Assembly: GCA_035634255.1 (NCBI GenBank)
Contig: DASQDI010000050.1
Location: 1-21,366 of the forward strand
Direction: 5' to 3'
Length of the DNA stretch: 21,366 nucleotides
DNA from: DATLMR01 sp035634255
Lineage (GTDB): Bacteria; Acidobacteriota; Blastocatellia; UBA7656
The notes beneath the pieces were generated by a model. The model ran no database searches. It had not been told where the DNA came from and saw nothing but the letters and a program-made list of their open reading frames with translations. Shown here in pieces: positions 9,201 through 15,763 of the stretch. Within the stretch, counting starts at the first letter, position 1. Each line of letters opens with the position of its first letter. The position numbers were made by a program, and so were the translations under genes.

Positions 9201-11662
9201 GGCGGGTGATGATGCAGGAGACCGATGGCCTGGGGAGGTTGGCGATAGCCACCGAGCAAGCGAGCAACGGGACGCTCAACCAGCAGACAGCCTACAGCTA
9301 TAACCTTCTCGACAAGCTCGTTGAGGTGGACCAGGGCGGGCAACTCCGCAAGTTTAAATACGACGCTCTCGGGAGGCTGCTGTTCGAGCGAATACCCGAG
9401 CAGCAGGCAACTATAAACGACGGGACCGGCCAGATGTGGACAACGAAGTATACGTATACGAACTTCAGCGCGGTGGCTACGAAGCAGGACGCGCGAGGGG
9501 TCGTCACGACTTACCAGTATAATAGCCTGCACCACCTGACCGATATCGATTACAACACGACGAATGCGGCGGGCGTGGCCGCCACCGATTCGGTCGACTA
9601 CCTCTATAACTCTGATGGCTTGCTCGACCACGTAACAGTAGGCCAGTCGCGCTACGTCGAGACCTACGCCTATGACGCTTACGCGAGAGTCTCTTCGATT
9701 ACAAGAGCTTTCCCGAACGTGAATGCCGCCGCCAGGAGCTACGTGTCGAGTTACCAGTACAACGAGGCGAATCAGGTTACGCAGGTGACTTACCCTTCGG
9801 GGCACTCGCACGGCATCGGATACGACACCAAAGGCAGGCTCGCGTCCGTAGGCAGTTACCTACGGGATATGACTTACAACCCCTCCGGGCAGGTCGACAG
9901 CTTAAAGACAGGCCCGAGCACGCCTACGAACCAGGTCGTGACGGAGGCCTACGCATACAACGACCGGTCGCAGATGATTTCGCAGACGGCGACCAGGAAC
10001 GGGGCGCAGTTGATGAACCTGAGCTACGACTTTCAGGCGGCGGCGGGGGCCATGGGGGCGGGCACAAGTGCGGGCAACGGCGGGCAGCTGGTGGGAATAA
10101 GCGGATCAATCGACGGGCAGACGGAAAGCGCGACCTTCAAGTATGACCTGCAAAGGAGACTCGTGACCTCAAGTCAGACGACTGGAGGGCAGAGCTACCA
10201 GCGCAGGTTCGAGTACGACCGGTGGGGCAACCGAACGGCTATGTACGATGCCGTGACGGGCGGCACGCAGATACAATCGATTGCATTGCAGCAGTCGTCT
10301 TCGGTGCCGACCAACCGCGTTCAGAGCGTGACTCAGGGCGCGTCCACGGCCAACTACACTTACGACGCGGCCGGGAACGTGACTAACGACGGGTCACACT
10401 CATACAAGTACGATGCGGAGAACCGGCTCGTGGCGGTGGATAATGGCGCGACCGCGAGCTATGAGTACGATCACCAGAACCGGCGCATCATCAAGACGAT
10501 AGGCTCGGCGCGGACGGATTATGTTTGGGATGGGTCTAAGGTCATTTCGGAACACGACGGGTCTGCGGGCGGGTGGTCGGCAAAGGTTAATTACATTTAC
10601 TTGGGTAATAGGCTCATAGCGACGCTGAACTTCACGCTGACGCCTCAATGCACGACCGACTCGAAGGGGGTTGTCACCTGCACGAACTCGCTTACGAGTA
10701 CGGCGACCAGATTTTACCTTTCGGATCAATCGAGCACGAGGGCGGTACTGGATTCAAATGGGAATGTCGTCGGGCGACAGGCCCACCTGCCATACGGGGA
10801 AGAGATAGCCACCAGCGGCCTGCAGGAGAAACACCGATTCACGACCTACGACAGGGATGGGGAGACGAGTACCGACTATGCCGTGAACAGGCAGTATTCG
10901 TATGGCACAGGCCGGTTCAACAGGCCGGACCCTCATCGCTATAATCTTAGCGACCCACAAAGCCTGAATAGATATACCTACGTGGAGAATGACCCGGTAA
11001 ACCAGTCAGACCCTTTGGGCCTGTTTATAGTCCCGGTTTTCTCCGAGGATGATCTGGCAGGTACTGATTGCACTTTGAAAAACACTTACTTCTGGCACGG
11101 GGAATGGTACCTTGAGTGTCCGGATGAGAGCAGGGAGCCTTTGGGCGAAGATATAGTGGTGCCCTCTCCCCCGCAGCCCGAACCCTGCGATATAACCTTG
11201 CCGACTGACCCAAATATGTTGGCAGGTTTTATCACCGTATTAGGAGAGGCCAGCTCTTCGGAGAAAGAAGGGACAAGACAGTACAAGGATGGGGACCGCT
11301 TCGGGAATCCCACCGGGCAAATCATTACTGAAGAGATCCTTCTGAACGAAGCATTGATGATCGCCAGTGTTATAATCAACAGGGCAAGGAGAGACAATGA
11401 ATCGTATGAGCAAGTAGTAACCAAGAAGAAGCAGTTCATTGGCTATCAAGGCGGCAAGAAGCTTTTGGAGCAAGGAAAGAGAAGCGCGAAAGGCTCCCCT
11501 TTATGCGAAAAAATGAAGCGGGCTCTTGCGGCCTTTGACACTATACACAGGTTAGGCCCATCAATTGATAATGTTTATGAATTTAGGGCTGTCGTCCAAC
11601 CAGGGAACTTTGTTCGCCCCCAGAATGGAGCAGTTCGAGTTGCGGGGACAGATTTCTTTTGA
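6251..11662 (+). CDS. Sec-secreted RHS/YD-repeat protein with SleB-like hydrolase C-terminal tip
   Basis: This is a 1803-residue protein. Residues 1-31 form a signal peptide (MLRKILCLALVWSLL...). Residues about 70-152 resemble a bacterial Ig-like (BIG2) domain. From about residue 205 there is an RHS shell of many YD repeats (YDALGR, YDAENRL, YDAAGNV). The conserved RHS core ends in RYTYVENDPVNQSDPLGL near base 11026. After DPLGL comes a variable tip of about 215 residues. Its last ~145 residues resemble SleB/Hydrolase_2 cell-wall hydrolases: GEASS (candidate catalytic Glu, near base 11245), MIASVIINRA, QFIGYQ and a terminal AGTDFF. RHS shells usually encapsulate and release such tips as toxins; a peptidoglycan target is inferred. 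The tip is visibly AT-richer than the core, as expected for exchanged tips. A +1-frame extension follows the stop (see findings). Confidence 0.9.
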   Translation: MLRKILCLALVWSLLTLPYPDLGAHIPALAAPTIEVSTSSLRRASLFLSSLFGSRPARARKETPAERISYVSRLRITPMKLVAYEGQRLNFTALPLDASANTVQGVKVTWETSNPNKALVDDTGNVTFLQSGLVGITCRAGSSVATARILVKPGSKPIQTDEQFHNEQNGFEGEGPGSSGGGATALSIPSILSKLAPTAYAQANAYRRPNLPYDELWNDNKNLIGSPRAVAVEGTRTGRVLPESNNFEFAIPLAQLGGRGVGTGLSMFYNSQVWSRRGNNLAYDAITSWPSPGFSIGYGQIIYYDVQTSPGPSTTAKFMLIQPDGTRCYLGSGPIDNVAPHHGFVLLTSTDGSHITYHGTTSGGTLYYPDGTRAEVQSVNNRLVPTRISDTNGNYIQIAYKQFYCDQNNNCYGAYPYDFPALSIDYITDSVGRVIQFNYDSNNNLTSISKPAFGGTSQNPLTETLAYFYYEDKTFSNNFSGLTVERASGATRVLRRVYFPATATGYLFTHSDFGMVHTYSMRRQMTTTSDGVDSATVAFNYPTSGGTALTDAPAFTQRTESAVSSPTSTFTYSTGTDSVAQTKTFTITRPDSTAILLTRSTDASSLAKGRLVQTEVKNGTVSASKGVTTYANDPSGTPQVQSVISYDDAGNPSKVEYGYDQYGNATNIREYGNQISGNWQVRRRVRLTYKTDTAYINAYLRGLVTLSETLDAKNNTNDSDDEVIAKTATVYDDYTAMGGMESYTGFSSPPGHISGYNSSLTVRGNVTGTTQWTDVAANTSITRLVKYDIFGNVVKMQVSCCQEKDFTFEESLYWSLPEEVMSGDPSGTHLTDLYQYDFNTGALTSQTDPADQVVEIFYDAAMRPDEVELGTGLVRAMQYDDANLSYSETVTSNAGTWTSSATKDGWGRTITSVGTNGSQVNTSYDAMGRVSGVTNPFASGGQAGPSTSYQYDTLGRVTVTTLPDNNTIINSYSGRFSTVTDPVGRVMMQETDGLGRLAIATEQASNGTLNQQTAYSYNLLDKLVEVDQGGQLRKFKYDALGRLLFERIPEQQATINDGTGQMWTTKYTYTNFSAVATKQDARGVVTTYQYNSLHHLTDIDYNTTNAAGVAATDSVDYLYNSDGLLDHVTVGQSRYVETYAYDAYARVSSITRAFPNVNAAARSYVSSYQYNEANQVTQVTYPSGHSHGIGYDTKGRLASVGSYLRDMTYNPSGQVDSLKTGPSTPTNQVVTEAYAYNDRSQMISQTATRNGAQLMNLSYDFQAAAGAMGAGTSAGNGGQLVGISGSIDGQTESATFKYDLQRRLVTSSQTTGGQSYQRRFEYDRWGNRTAMYDAVTGGTQIQSIALQQSSSVPTNRVQSVTQGASTANYTYDAAGNVTNDGSHSYKYDAENRLVAVDNGATASYEYDHQNRRIIKTIGSARTDYVWDGSKVISEHDGSAGGWSAKVNYIYLGNRLIATLNFTLTPQCTTDSKGVVTCTNSLTSTATRFYLSDQSSTRAVLDSNGNVVGRQAHLPYGEEIATSGLQEKHRFTTYDRDGETSTDYAVNRQYSYGTGRFNRPDPHRYNLSDPQSLNRYTYVENDPVNQSDPLGLFIVPVFSEDDLAGTDCTLKNTYFWHGEWYLECPDESREPLGEDIVVPSPPQPEPCDITLPTDPNMLAGFITVLGEASSSEKEGTRQYKDGDRFGNPTGQIITEEILLNEALMIASVIINRARRDNESYEQVVTKKKQFIGYQGGKKLLEQGKRSAKGSPLCEKMKRALAAFDTIHRLGPSIDNVYEFRAVVQPGNFVRPQNGAVRVAGTDFF

Positions 11663-11812
11663 CCCGGAGATGCCGGATGACGGCCTCAGGACGATGATCA
11701 TGTCTTTGACAGTATGGCTTGGGTTTACCACCTTGGGTGGTGAGCCCAAGCCGCGCATGCTGACAAGCAACAGCTAATGAATACTGTATACAAGAACTGT
11801 GTGAGGTAGTTT

Positions 11813-12940
11813 ATGGTTATCCGTTATTCCGTATTGATTAGCTTTCTAGTCCTTATCACACTAGGCACTTACTTTACTTTTTTCAGCAATGCGGCACAGC
11901 CGGCAGTTCATGGCCCGAGCTGGCAATCTGTCGGGACAATCCCTCCCGCCCTTCGTGGGAACTTGACCTTACAGTTCGCCAATGAGAACCGGGGCTGGAT
12001 TGCTGACGAGAAATCCTTGTGGGCGACCACCGATGGAGGAAAGAACTGGTCGCTAGCTTGTCAGGATTGCGCGGCATCCGGCTCGGATCAGAGTGAACCG
12101 GGCGACATTCTCGGCCTCAGGTTCATTGATACACGATCAGGTGTAATGCTTCGCGGCGACGCTATTTACAGGACCGAAAATGGCGGAACTCATTGGTCTC
12201 GTCTTGCTGAAGGCCCTGTCGGCAGTGAGGAGGGTTCCTACTCCTCTATGACTTTTATAAACGATAAAAAAGGATGGATCACCGGAGGCTTTTATTCGCC
12301 GGTATCTCCTGAGAAGGCCCAGAACCTGGCGAAAGGGGAGGTGATTTACCTCGATAGACCTTATATGATAGAAGGCTTCATCTTCTACACGGAAGATGGA
12401 GGCCTTAGTTGGATACGTCAATCAACCCCGCCTGTAATCGGCCCAGTAAGCTTTGTATCCTTCTACGACGAGCAGCACGGGCAGGCTTTCACGCTAACGG
12501 GGGTGCTATACACTCAGGATGGAGGCAAACGATGGGCCAGGTCTGAGTTTGACAAGAAATGCACCGATGAAAAGCTGTGGGGTAAATCTGCCGACGAAAG
12601 GTACCCGATTTCTATCTATATTAAAGGGGAGCAAGGCTGGTTGAGCTATAAAGATGGATACGTGGCCAAGAGCACCGACGGAGGAAAGACATGGTGCGAT
12701 TGGCTCCAACCTGAAAAGACACGGTTCTCCAGACCCTACTACTTTTTAACGTCCATACATTTCATTACTGACCTGAATGGGTTCGGCCTCGCCGGTGACT
12801 CCATATACGAGACTAAGGACGGAGGCAAAACGTGGAGCCTGGTTCCGTTGAACTCTCCGATTTCATCCATGCACTTCCTTGAGTCAGGCCACGGGTGGGC
12901 CGTCGGGAGAGACCGGCTTTATAAGCTCAATACTCCTTGA
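11813..12940 (+). CDS. Membrane-anchored Asp-box (YCF48/BNR-like) propeller protein
   Basis: This is a 375-residue protein. Residues 5-25 form a hydrophobic signal or anchor segment (SVLISFLVLITLGTYFTFF). The rest is beta-propeller with six Asp-box motifs: TTDGGKNW, TENGGTHW, TEDGGLSW, TQDGGKRW, STDGGKTW and TKDGGKTW. The spacing fits a YCF48/BNR-like propeller of six or seven blades, a fold that binds proteins or glycans and is exported here. GAGGT lies 5 nt before the ATG at 11813. It starts 150 bp after the RHS toxin-like gene on the same strand, so co-transcription is possible. That position, with export, makes it a candidate partner or immunity factor for the RHS tip, but nothing in the sequence proves this; an unrelated cell-surface role is equally possible. 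Its base composition is close to that of the RHS tip. Confidence 0.85.
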   Translation: MVIRYSVLISFLVLITLGTYFTFFSNAAQPAVHGPSWQSVGTIPPALRGNLTLQFANENRGWIADEKSLWATTDGGKNWSLACQDCAASGSDQSEPGDILGLRFIDTRSGVMLRGDAIYRTENGGTHWSRLAEGPVGSEEGSYSSMTFINDKKGWITGGFYSPVSPEKAQNLAKGEVIYLDRPYMIEGFIFYTEDGGLSWIRQSTPPVIGPVSFVSFYDEQHGQAFTLTGVLYTQDGGKRWARSEFDKKCTDEKLWGKSADERYPISIYIKGEQGWLSYKDGYVAKSTDGGKTWCDWLQPEKTRFSRPYYFLTSIHFITDLNGFGLAGDSIYETKDGGKTWSLVPLNSPISSMHFLESGHGWAVGRDRLYKLNTP

Positions 12941-13049
12941 TTAAGCTTCCGGAGTCGTTTTTCATAATTTCGAGTTTAAGGTAGGGAGATTTATGTTCAA
13001 GCCCTGCGGCAATCTTGTGGCAACATAAGAGCCGTTAAGCAATAGCACA

Positions 13050-13122
13050 GTTATAACAGGTTGAAGCGTGGGACGTGCCGATCAAGCTCGATGCCCGAGC
13101 CCCGTCGCATGCGGTCGTAGGC
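13050..13122 (-). repeat. Degenerate attC site (left-most, half preserved)
   Basis: On the minus strand the first ~40 nt follow the attC consensus of this array: a core-like GCCTACG (one A missing from RYYYAAC), then GCATGC and ATCGAGCTT. The L'/R' half is not recognisable apart from GTTATAA at the far end. It lies 6 bp after the stop of the Imm1-like relic, the expected place for an attC. It is probably a decayed terminal attC marking the distal end of the array. Confidence 0.5.
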
Positions 13123-13128
13123 GGACGA

Positions 13129-13539
13129 TTATTCCCATACAAGTGAGGCGTCTTTCTTCTGTTCCGGCAGCCAATGCTCCAATGCCGCCAGCGCTTTCTC
13201 CCTCGTCAGAGTCTCGCTGTGCTTTACCGAAAATCCCTCCCCTTCCTCGTCCCGGAAATAAACCAGCTCATTAGATATGGCAGTGGCAGCGGGGTCCCCG
13301 GGTTATATCCCTGTGTTCGAGAAGGCACACCCAGGCCCGGCGGCTCTTACTTAAGAAAACTATGAAGTTTCCATAATCGATCCCTCCCGAGAGTGCCCCA
13401 CAGCTATGACCGACTCGGCGTTGTTCTGAAGTGGCAACGCCGGCACCAAATCAGCGGGGGATTCGAAAACGAGGCGAACCGTATCAGGGCTTGGCAAGAA
13501 CCGGGTGATCTCTATGTGTTATGTTATCTCTGATTTCAT
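13129..13539 (-). pseudogene. Disrupted Imm1-like immunity protein gene (cassette)
   Basis: The gene reads from ATG 13539 (AGGA 9 nt upstream, 15 nt after the attC core) to TAA 13131-13129, about 136 codons, close to Imm1 length. In the starting frame I see ITRFLPSPDTVRLVFESP through GHSREGSI after an early TAA at codon 7. The centre continues in another frame as YGNFIVFLSKSRRAWVCLL, whose original frame has TAG and TAA stops. The C-terminal part returns to the starting frame as ATAISNELVYFRDEEGEG through EKALAALEHWLPEQ and ends in SLVWE. The 'strand, acidic turn, helix with W, terminal xVxWE' pattern resembles the Imm1 family, which neutralises polymorphic toxins. Two compensating indels and one nonsense codon make it a pseudogene unless they are assembly errors. 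Family assignment is from memory of the pattern only. Confidence 0.5.
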
Positions 13540-13554
13540 ATAGCGATTCCTGCG

Positions 13555-13647
13555 ACCTAACGACCCGCTAATGCAGGGCTGCGACGTAGCACTCAAAATA
13601 CGATAACAGACTCGCCCCGCGGCCTCCGCCGCATCCGATTGTTAGAC
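13555..13647 (-). repeat. attC site 1
   Basis: This is a 93-bp imperfect inverted repeat with plus-strand boxes ACCTAAC (13555-13561) and GTTAGAC (13641-13647). On the gene strand R'' is GTCTAAC, followed by the array-typical AATCGGATGCGG. It follows the Ala/Lys-rich gene's stop by 32 bp. Confidence 0.88.
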
Positions 13648-13679
13648 CCGGCTTACCCATCCGACCGGTCCCTACCTCA

Positions 13680-13985
13680 TTAACCCCTCCGAGCCTTCGA
13701 CTCTTTAGCCGGGGCGGCTTTGGCGCTGTGTTTCTTCGCCCCGCCCTTCTTATCCCCCGACTTCGTGGTCGTCCCCGCCGCCACCTTCTTCGGGCCCGCC
13801 TTCCTCGTCTCGCTAGTCTTTGCTCCCCTCGCCTTCGTCGCCGCGTGTGTCGCTTTCGCGGCGCTCCTCCCCGCCCCGCCCTTTACGTCCTTGTCGCCTG
13901 GCTTGTCGGGAGTTTCCCTAACCCTGCCCTTGGGCTGAGTGCCCGTCTTGTTCGGCCCCTTGCCGCGGTCGCCTCCTTCTTGCAT
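13680..13985 (-). CDS. Ala/Lys-rich basic low-complexity protein (cassette)
   Basis: This is a 101-residue protein made mostly of Lys, Ala, Gly and Thr (e.g. KKGGAKKHSAKAAPAKESK), strongly basic and probably disordered. It has no hydrophobic segment or known catalytic motif. The composition recalls histone H1-like or other nucleic-acid-binding tails, but this is composition only. I chose ATG 13985 because AAGGAG sits 7 nt upstream on the minus strand; the frame stays open upstream to 14159, but that would enter attC site 2. The 5' leader (13986-14127) holds a perfect 8-bp hairpin (14019-14039) and an inverted repeat (about 14072-14097), which might affect translation. The opposite strand is also open and would encode a hydrophobic peptide, a common artefact opposite Lys/Ala-rich genes. 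Confidence 0.65.
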   Translation of the reverse strand: MQEGGDRGKGPNKTGTQPKGRVRETPDKPGDKDVKGGAGRSAAKATHAATKARGAKTSETRKAGPKKVAAGTTTKSGDKKGGAKKHSAKAAPAKESKARRG

Positions 13986-14127
13986 TTCGCTCTCCTTAAG
14001 AGTAATTGGATTGAAGAAGCACCCGTCTTTAACGGGTGCGAAAGGCCCACGGAAGTGATACTGCGTGCGGTCGAGCTCGATGTCAACATCGAGTTCGGCG
14101 ATTTGAGTTTCAGGTCTGCGGGTAAGG

Positions 14128-14216
14128 GCATAACGCTTCGCATCAGAGGGCCGCGCCAAACCCTGACCAGAGGATGAGAAACTCGCTTCGCGCGCCGGTT
14201 CACGCGATTGTTAGAC
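14128..14216 (-). repeat. attC site 2
   Basis: This is an 89-bp site with plus-strand boxes GCATAAC (14128-14134; third base off consensus) and GTTAGAC (14210-14216). The stop codon TAA of the nucleotidyltransferase gene (14213-14211) lies inside the R'' box GTCTAAC. Confidence 0.9.
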
Positions 14217-14999
14217 CACCCCTACATCCTCTTGCAACCACTTCCTGACCTCCACGACCCTGTCCCACGCAAGCTCGGGCGCCCTCGCCCTCAGCTCCTT
14301 CTCTGCTAAATCAATCAGCCTGACCCCTGCTTCTGCAGGGCTAAGTTGCGCTATCCGCCCCACCTCTTCTCCCAGCTTCGGCTCCATTTGTTCTAATCTT
14401 CGCCGTGCGTCTAGTCTGTCTGCTACCTGCGCTTTCCTGAGACGACCATGTACTATAAGTAGATCGAGAAATACGTCGACAGAGAATTGGATGTAGCGTA
14501 ACGAGCTAAGGCGCTCCCCGCGTTCCCACCTCTCGTATGCGGTCCATAACAGCAAGCAGAGATTCTCTAGCATATCCGGCTTTGCTAATGCGGCGTCTCG
14601 GTCCTTACGTGTCTGGAGTTGGATCGATTTGGCTAGAGTGCTGATGTCGTGGCGACCAATGAGAAGCTGAAAGCGTTCAATCTTCCCTCGGGTAGCTTCT
14701 TCCAGGTCGAAGACGGCGTACTCCACTTTATGCCTGCTCTGATAAAGGACGGTGCGATATGAAAGCCCGTGCCTGACAGTGAACAAGATGTTGTTGTGGT
14801 GCGGGAGCCAGGAGAAAGAATCAAGGTAGGTAGATTGATGAGCGGGTGACGTAATGATCCAGAAGTCGTGATCAGAGAAATGGTCGCGGGAGTTGAGGTC
14901 AGCCGTAGAGCCAAGGGCAATAAGGCCGATGACGAGAGGGTCGGCCTCGAGCCTAGAGATTAGCTCATCAAGAAAAGATTGGTAATCAATCGGATTCAT
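14211..14999 (-). CDS. Nucleotidyltransferase-fold protein (cassette)
   Basis: This is a 262-residue protein. Residues about 22-48 carry the polymerase-beta/MNT nucleotidyltransferase signature: LIALGSTADL, then FSDHDFWII, which together give GS-x11-DxD for metal and nucleotide binding. A likely third acidic position is in VEYAVFDLEE. The C-terminal half is predicted alpha-helical (LCLLLWTAYERWERGERL, RRLEQMEPKL) and would form the acceptor-binding bundle seen in aminoglycoside and other small-molecule nucleotidyltransferases. The substrate cannot be assigned; it is not close enough to a named aadA/ant gene to call resistance. I chose ATG 14999 (MNPIDYQSFL) because the upstream extension to 15080 would run through attC site 3; no strong ribosome site is visible. 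Its TAA stop is embedded in attC site 2. Confidence 0.82.
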   Translation of the reverse strand: MNPIDYQSFLDELISRLEADPLVIGLIALGSTADLNSRDHFSDHDFWIITSPAHQSTYLDSFSWLPHHNNILFTVRHGLSYRTVLYQSRHKVEYAVFDLEEATRGKIERFQLLIGRHDISTLAKSIQLQTRKDRDAALAKPDMLENLCLLLWTAYERWERGERLSSLRYIQFSVDVFLDLLIVHGRLRKAQVADRLDARRRLEQMEPKLGEEVGRIAQLSPAEAGVRLIDLAEKELRARAPELAWDRVVEVRKWLQEDVGVV

Positions 15000-15026
15000 G
15001 ACTGTAGCAACAAACTGGCTGCGGTG

Positions 15027-15119
15027 GTCTAACGCCCCGGTTAACCGGGCCGCGATGTAGAGACAAGAGGGGCCATACAAGCTCAGGTTTGCGGCCCCGG
15101 TTGAACCGGGGCGTTAGAC
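15027..15119 (-). repeat. attC site 3 (self-palindromic arms)
   Basis: This is a 93-bp site with perfect boxes GTCTAAC (15027-15033) and GTTAGAC (15113-15119). The two arms pair with each other, and each is also a palindrome on its own: 15094-15112 (GCCCCGGTTGAACCGGGGC) and 15036-15049 (CCCGGTTAACCGGG). Confidence 0.92.
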
Positions 15120-15127
15120 GCCGTCGC

Positions 15128-15586
15128 TTACGTGGCGCCTTCCTCTTCTTCAATCTGGTATATATCGAACCCCATCCCGGCTTCAAGCTCGGCTACCCCT
15201 CGCAAGCAGTCCCGCTCAATCACCGGGCCAGTCCCTGCGTACAGGTATGTCGACCCCCAGACGATATCGAAGTAAGTCTCCCCGCCGTGAGCGAACCTGA
15301 GTACCGCCGCCCGGTGCGGCAGTAGCTGAGTGAGTAAGTAGCGGAGGTGGTCGTTAATGTCCTTCGATTTTACTTTGCTTTCCGTTGATAGTATCCAAAA
15401 TCCTTCAGGGTGCGTGCCGATGACTTGGCCCAGGTAGTTCGTCTTGTCGTCGCCGCTGAGCCCCGAGCCGTCCGGTTGTATGCCGATGGCTTGAGTGACT
15501 TCGCCTGGGTTCAAACCCTGGCCGAAGATGCCGAAGTTAACTTCTACCCTCTTAATGTGTGATGCGTGAAGGTCGCTTATTGCCAT
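15128..15586 (-). CDS. DUF4279 domain-containing protein (cassette)
   Basis: This is a 152-residue soluble protein. It shows the DUF4279 pattern: an N-terminal strand and ligand-like loop (VNFGIFGQGLNPGEVTQAIG), a GIQPDGSG turn, a W-x-LST strand in the middle (FWILSTESK), a helix (HLRYLLTQLLPH) and a C-terminal 'L..V.ELE...GFDIYQ' segment. DUF4279 has no established biochemical role; members are small proteins often found in accessory regions and near toxin genes. ATG 15586 is preferred over an in-frame TTG at 15601; no clear Shine-Dalgarno sequence is visible. The TAA at 15130-15128 is 8 bp before the attC site 3 core, so the gene fills its cassette completely. Confidence 0.8.
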   Translation of the reverse strand: MAISDLHASHIKRVEVNFGIFGQGLNPGEVTQAIGIQPDGSGLSGDDKTNYLGQVIGTHPEGFWILSTESKVKSKDINDHLRYLLTQLLPHRAAVLRFAHGGETYFDIVWGSTYLYAGTGPVIERDCLRGVAELEAGMGFDIYQIEEEEGAT

Positions 15587-15631
15587 ACAATTGCCAACCA
15601 ATTATTGCTCACCCCGCCGCGAGGCACAGCC

Positions 15632-15722
15632 GTCTAACGCATCGCATCACCCGGCCCGCAGGTGGCGCTCGATGGATCATTCAAGTTTAGGCCGCGGCCT
15701 CGGGTGCATGCGTCTGTTAGGC
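15632..15722 (-). repeat. attC site 4
   Basis: This is a 91-bp site with boxes GTCTAAC (15632-15638) and GTTAGGC (15716-15722). On the gene strand L'' reads CGCATGCACCCGAGG and pairs with L' CGGGTGATGCG, leaving an extra G and an extra A unpaired 6 nt apart, the attC signature. Confidence 0.93.
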
Positions 15723-15763
15723 CGCCTCTCCCTGAAGCATCATACTCTCGCCCTCGGCGGAAC

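Noticed and set aside
8867..9811. 314-codon open frame on the minus strand inside the RHS gene
   Set aside because: It is a shadow of the repetitive, GC-biased YD-repeat coding sequence; Arg/Val/His-rich product without a domain or ribosome site.
13034..13040. GTTAAGC as another attC core box
   Set aside because: It matches GTTRRRY, but no partner box or paired arms were found about 90 bp to the left.
13728..14177. Plus-strand frames opposite the Ala/Lys-rich gene, one encoding a hydrophobic peptide
   Set aside because: Antisense of Lys/Ala codons gives hydrophobic residues automatically; only the minus strand has a strong ribosome site, and the plus frame runs into attC site 2.
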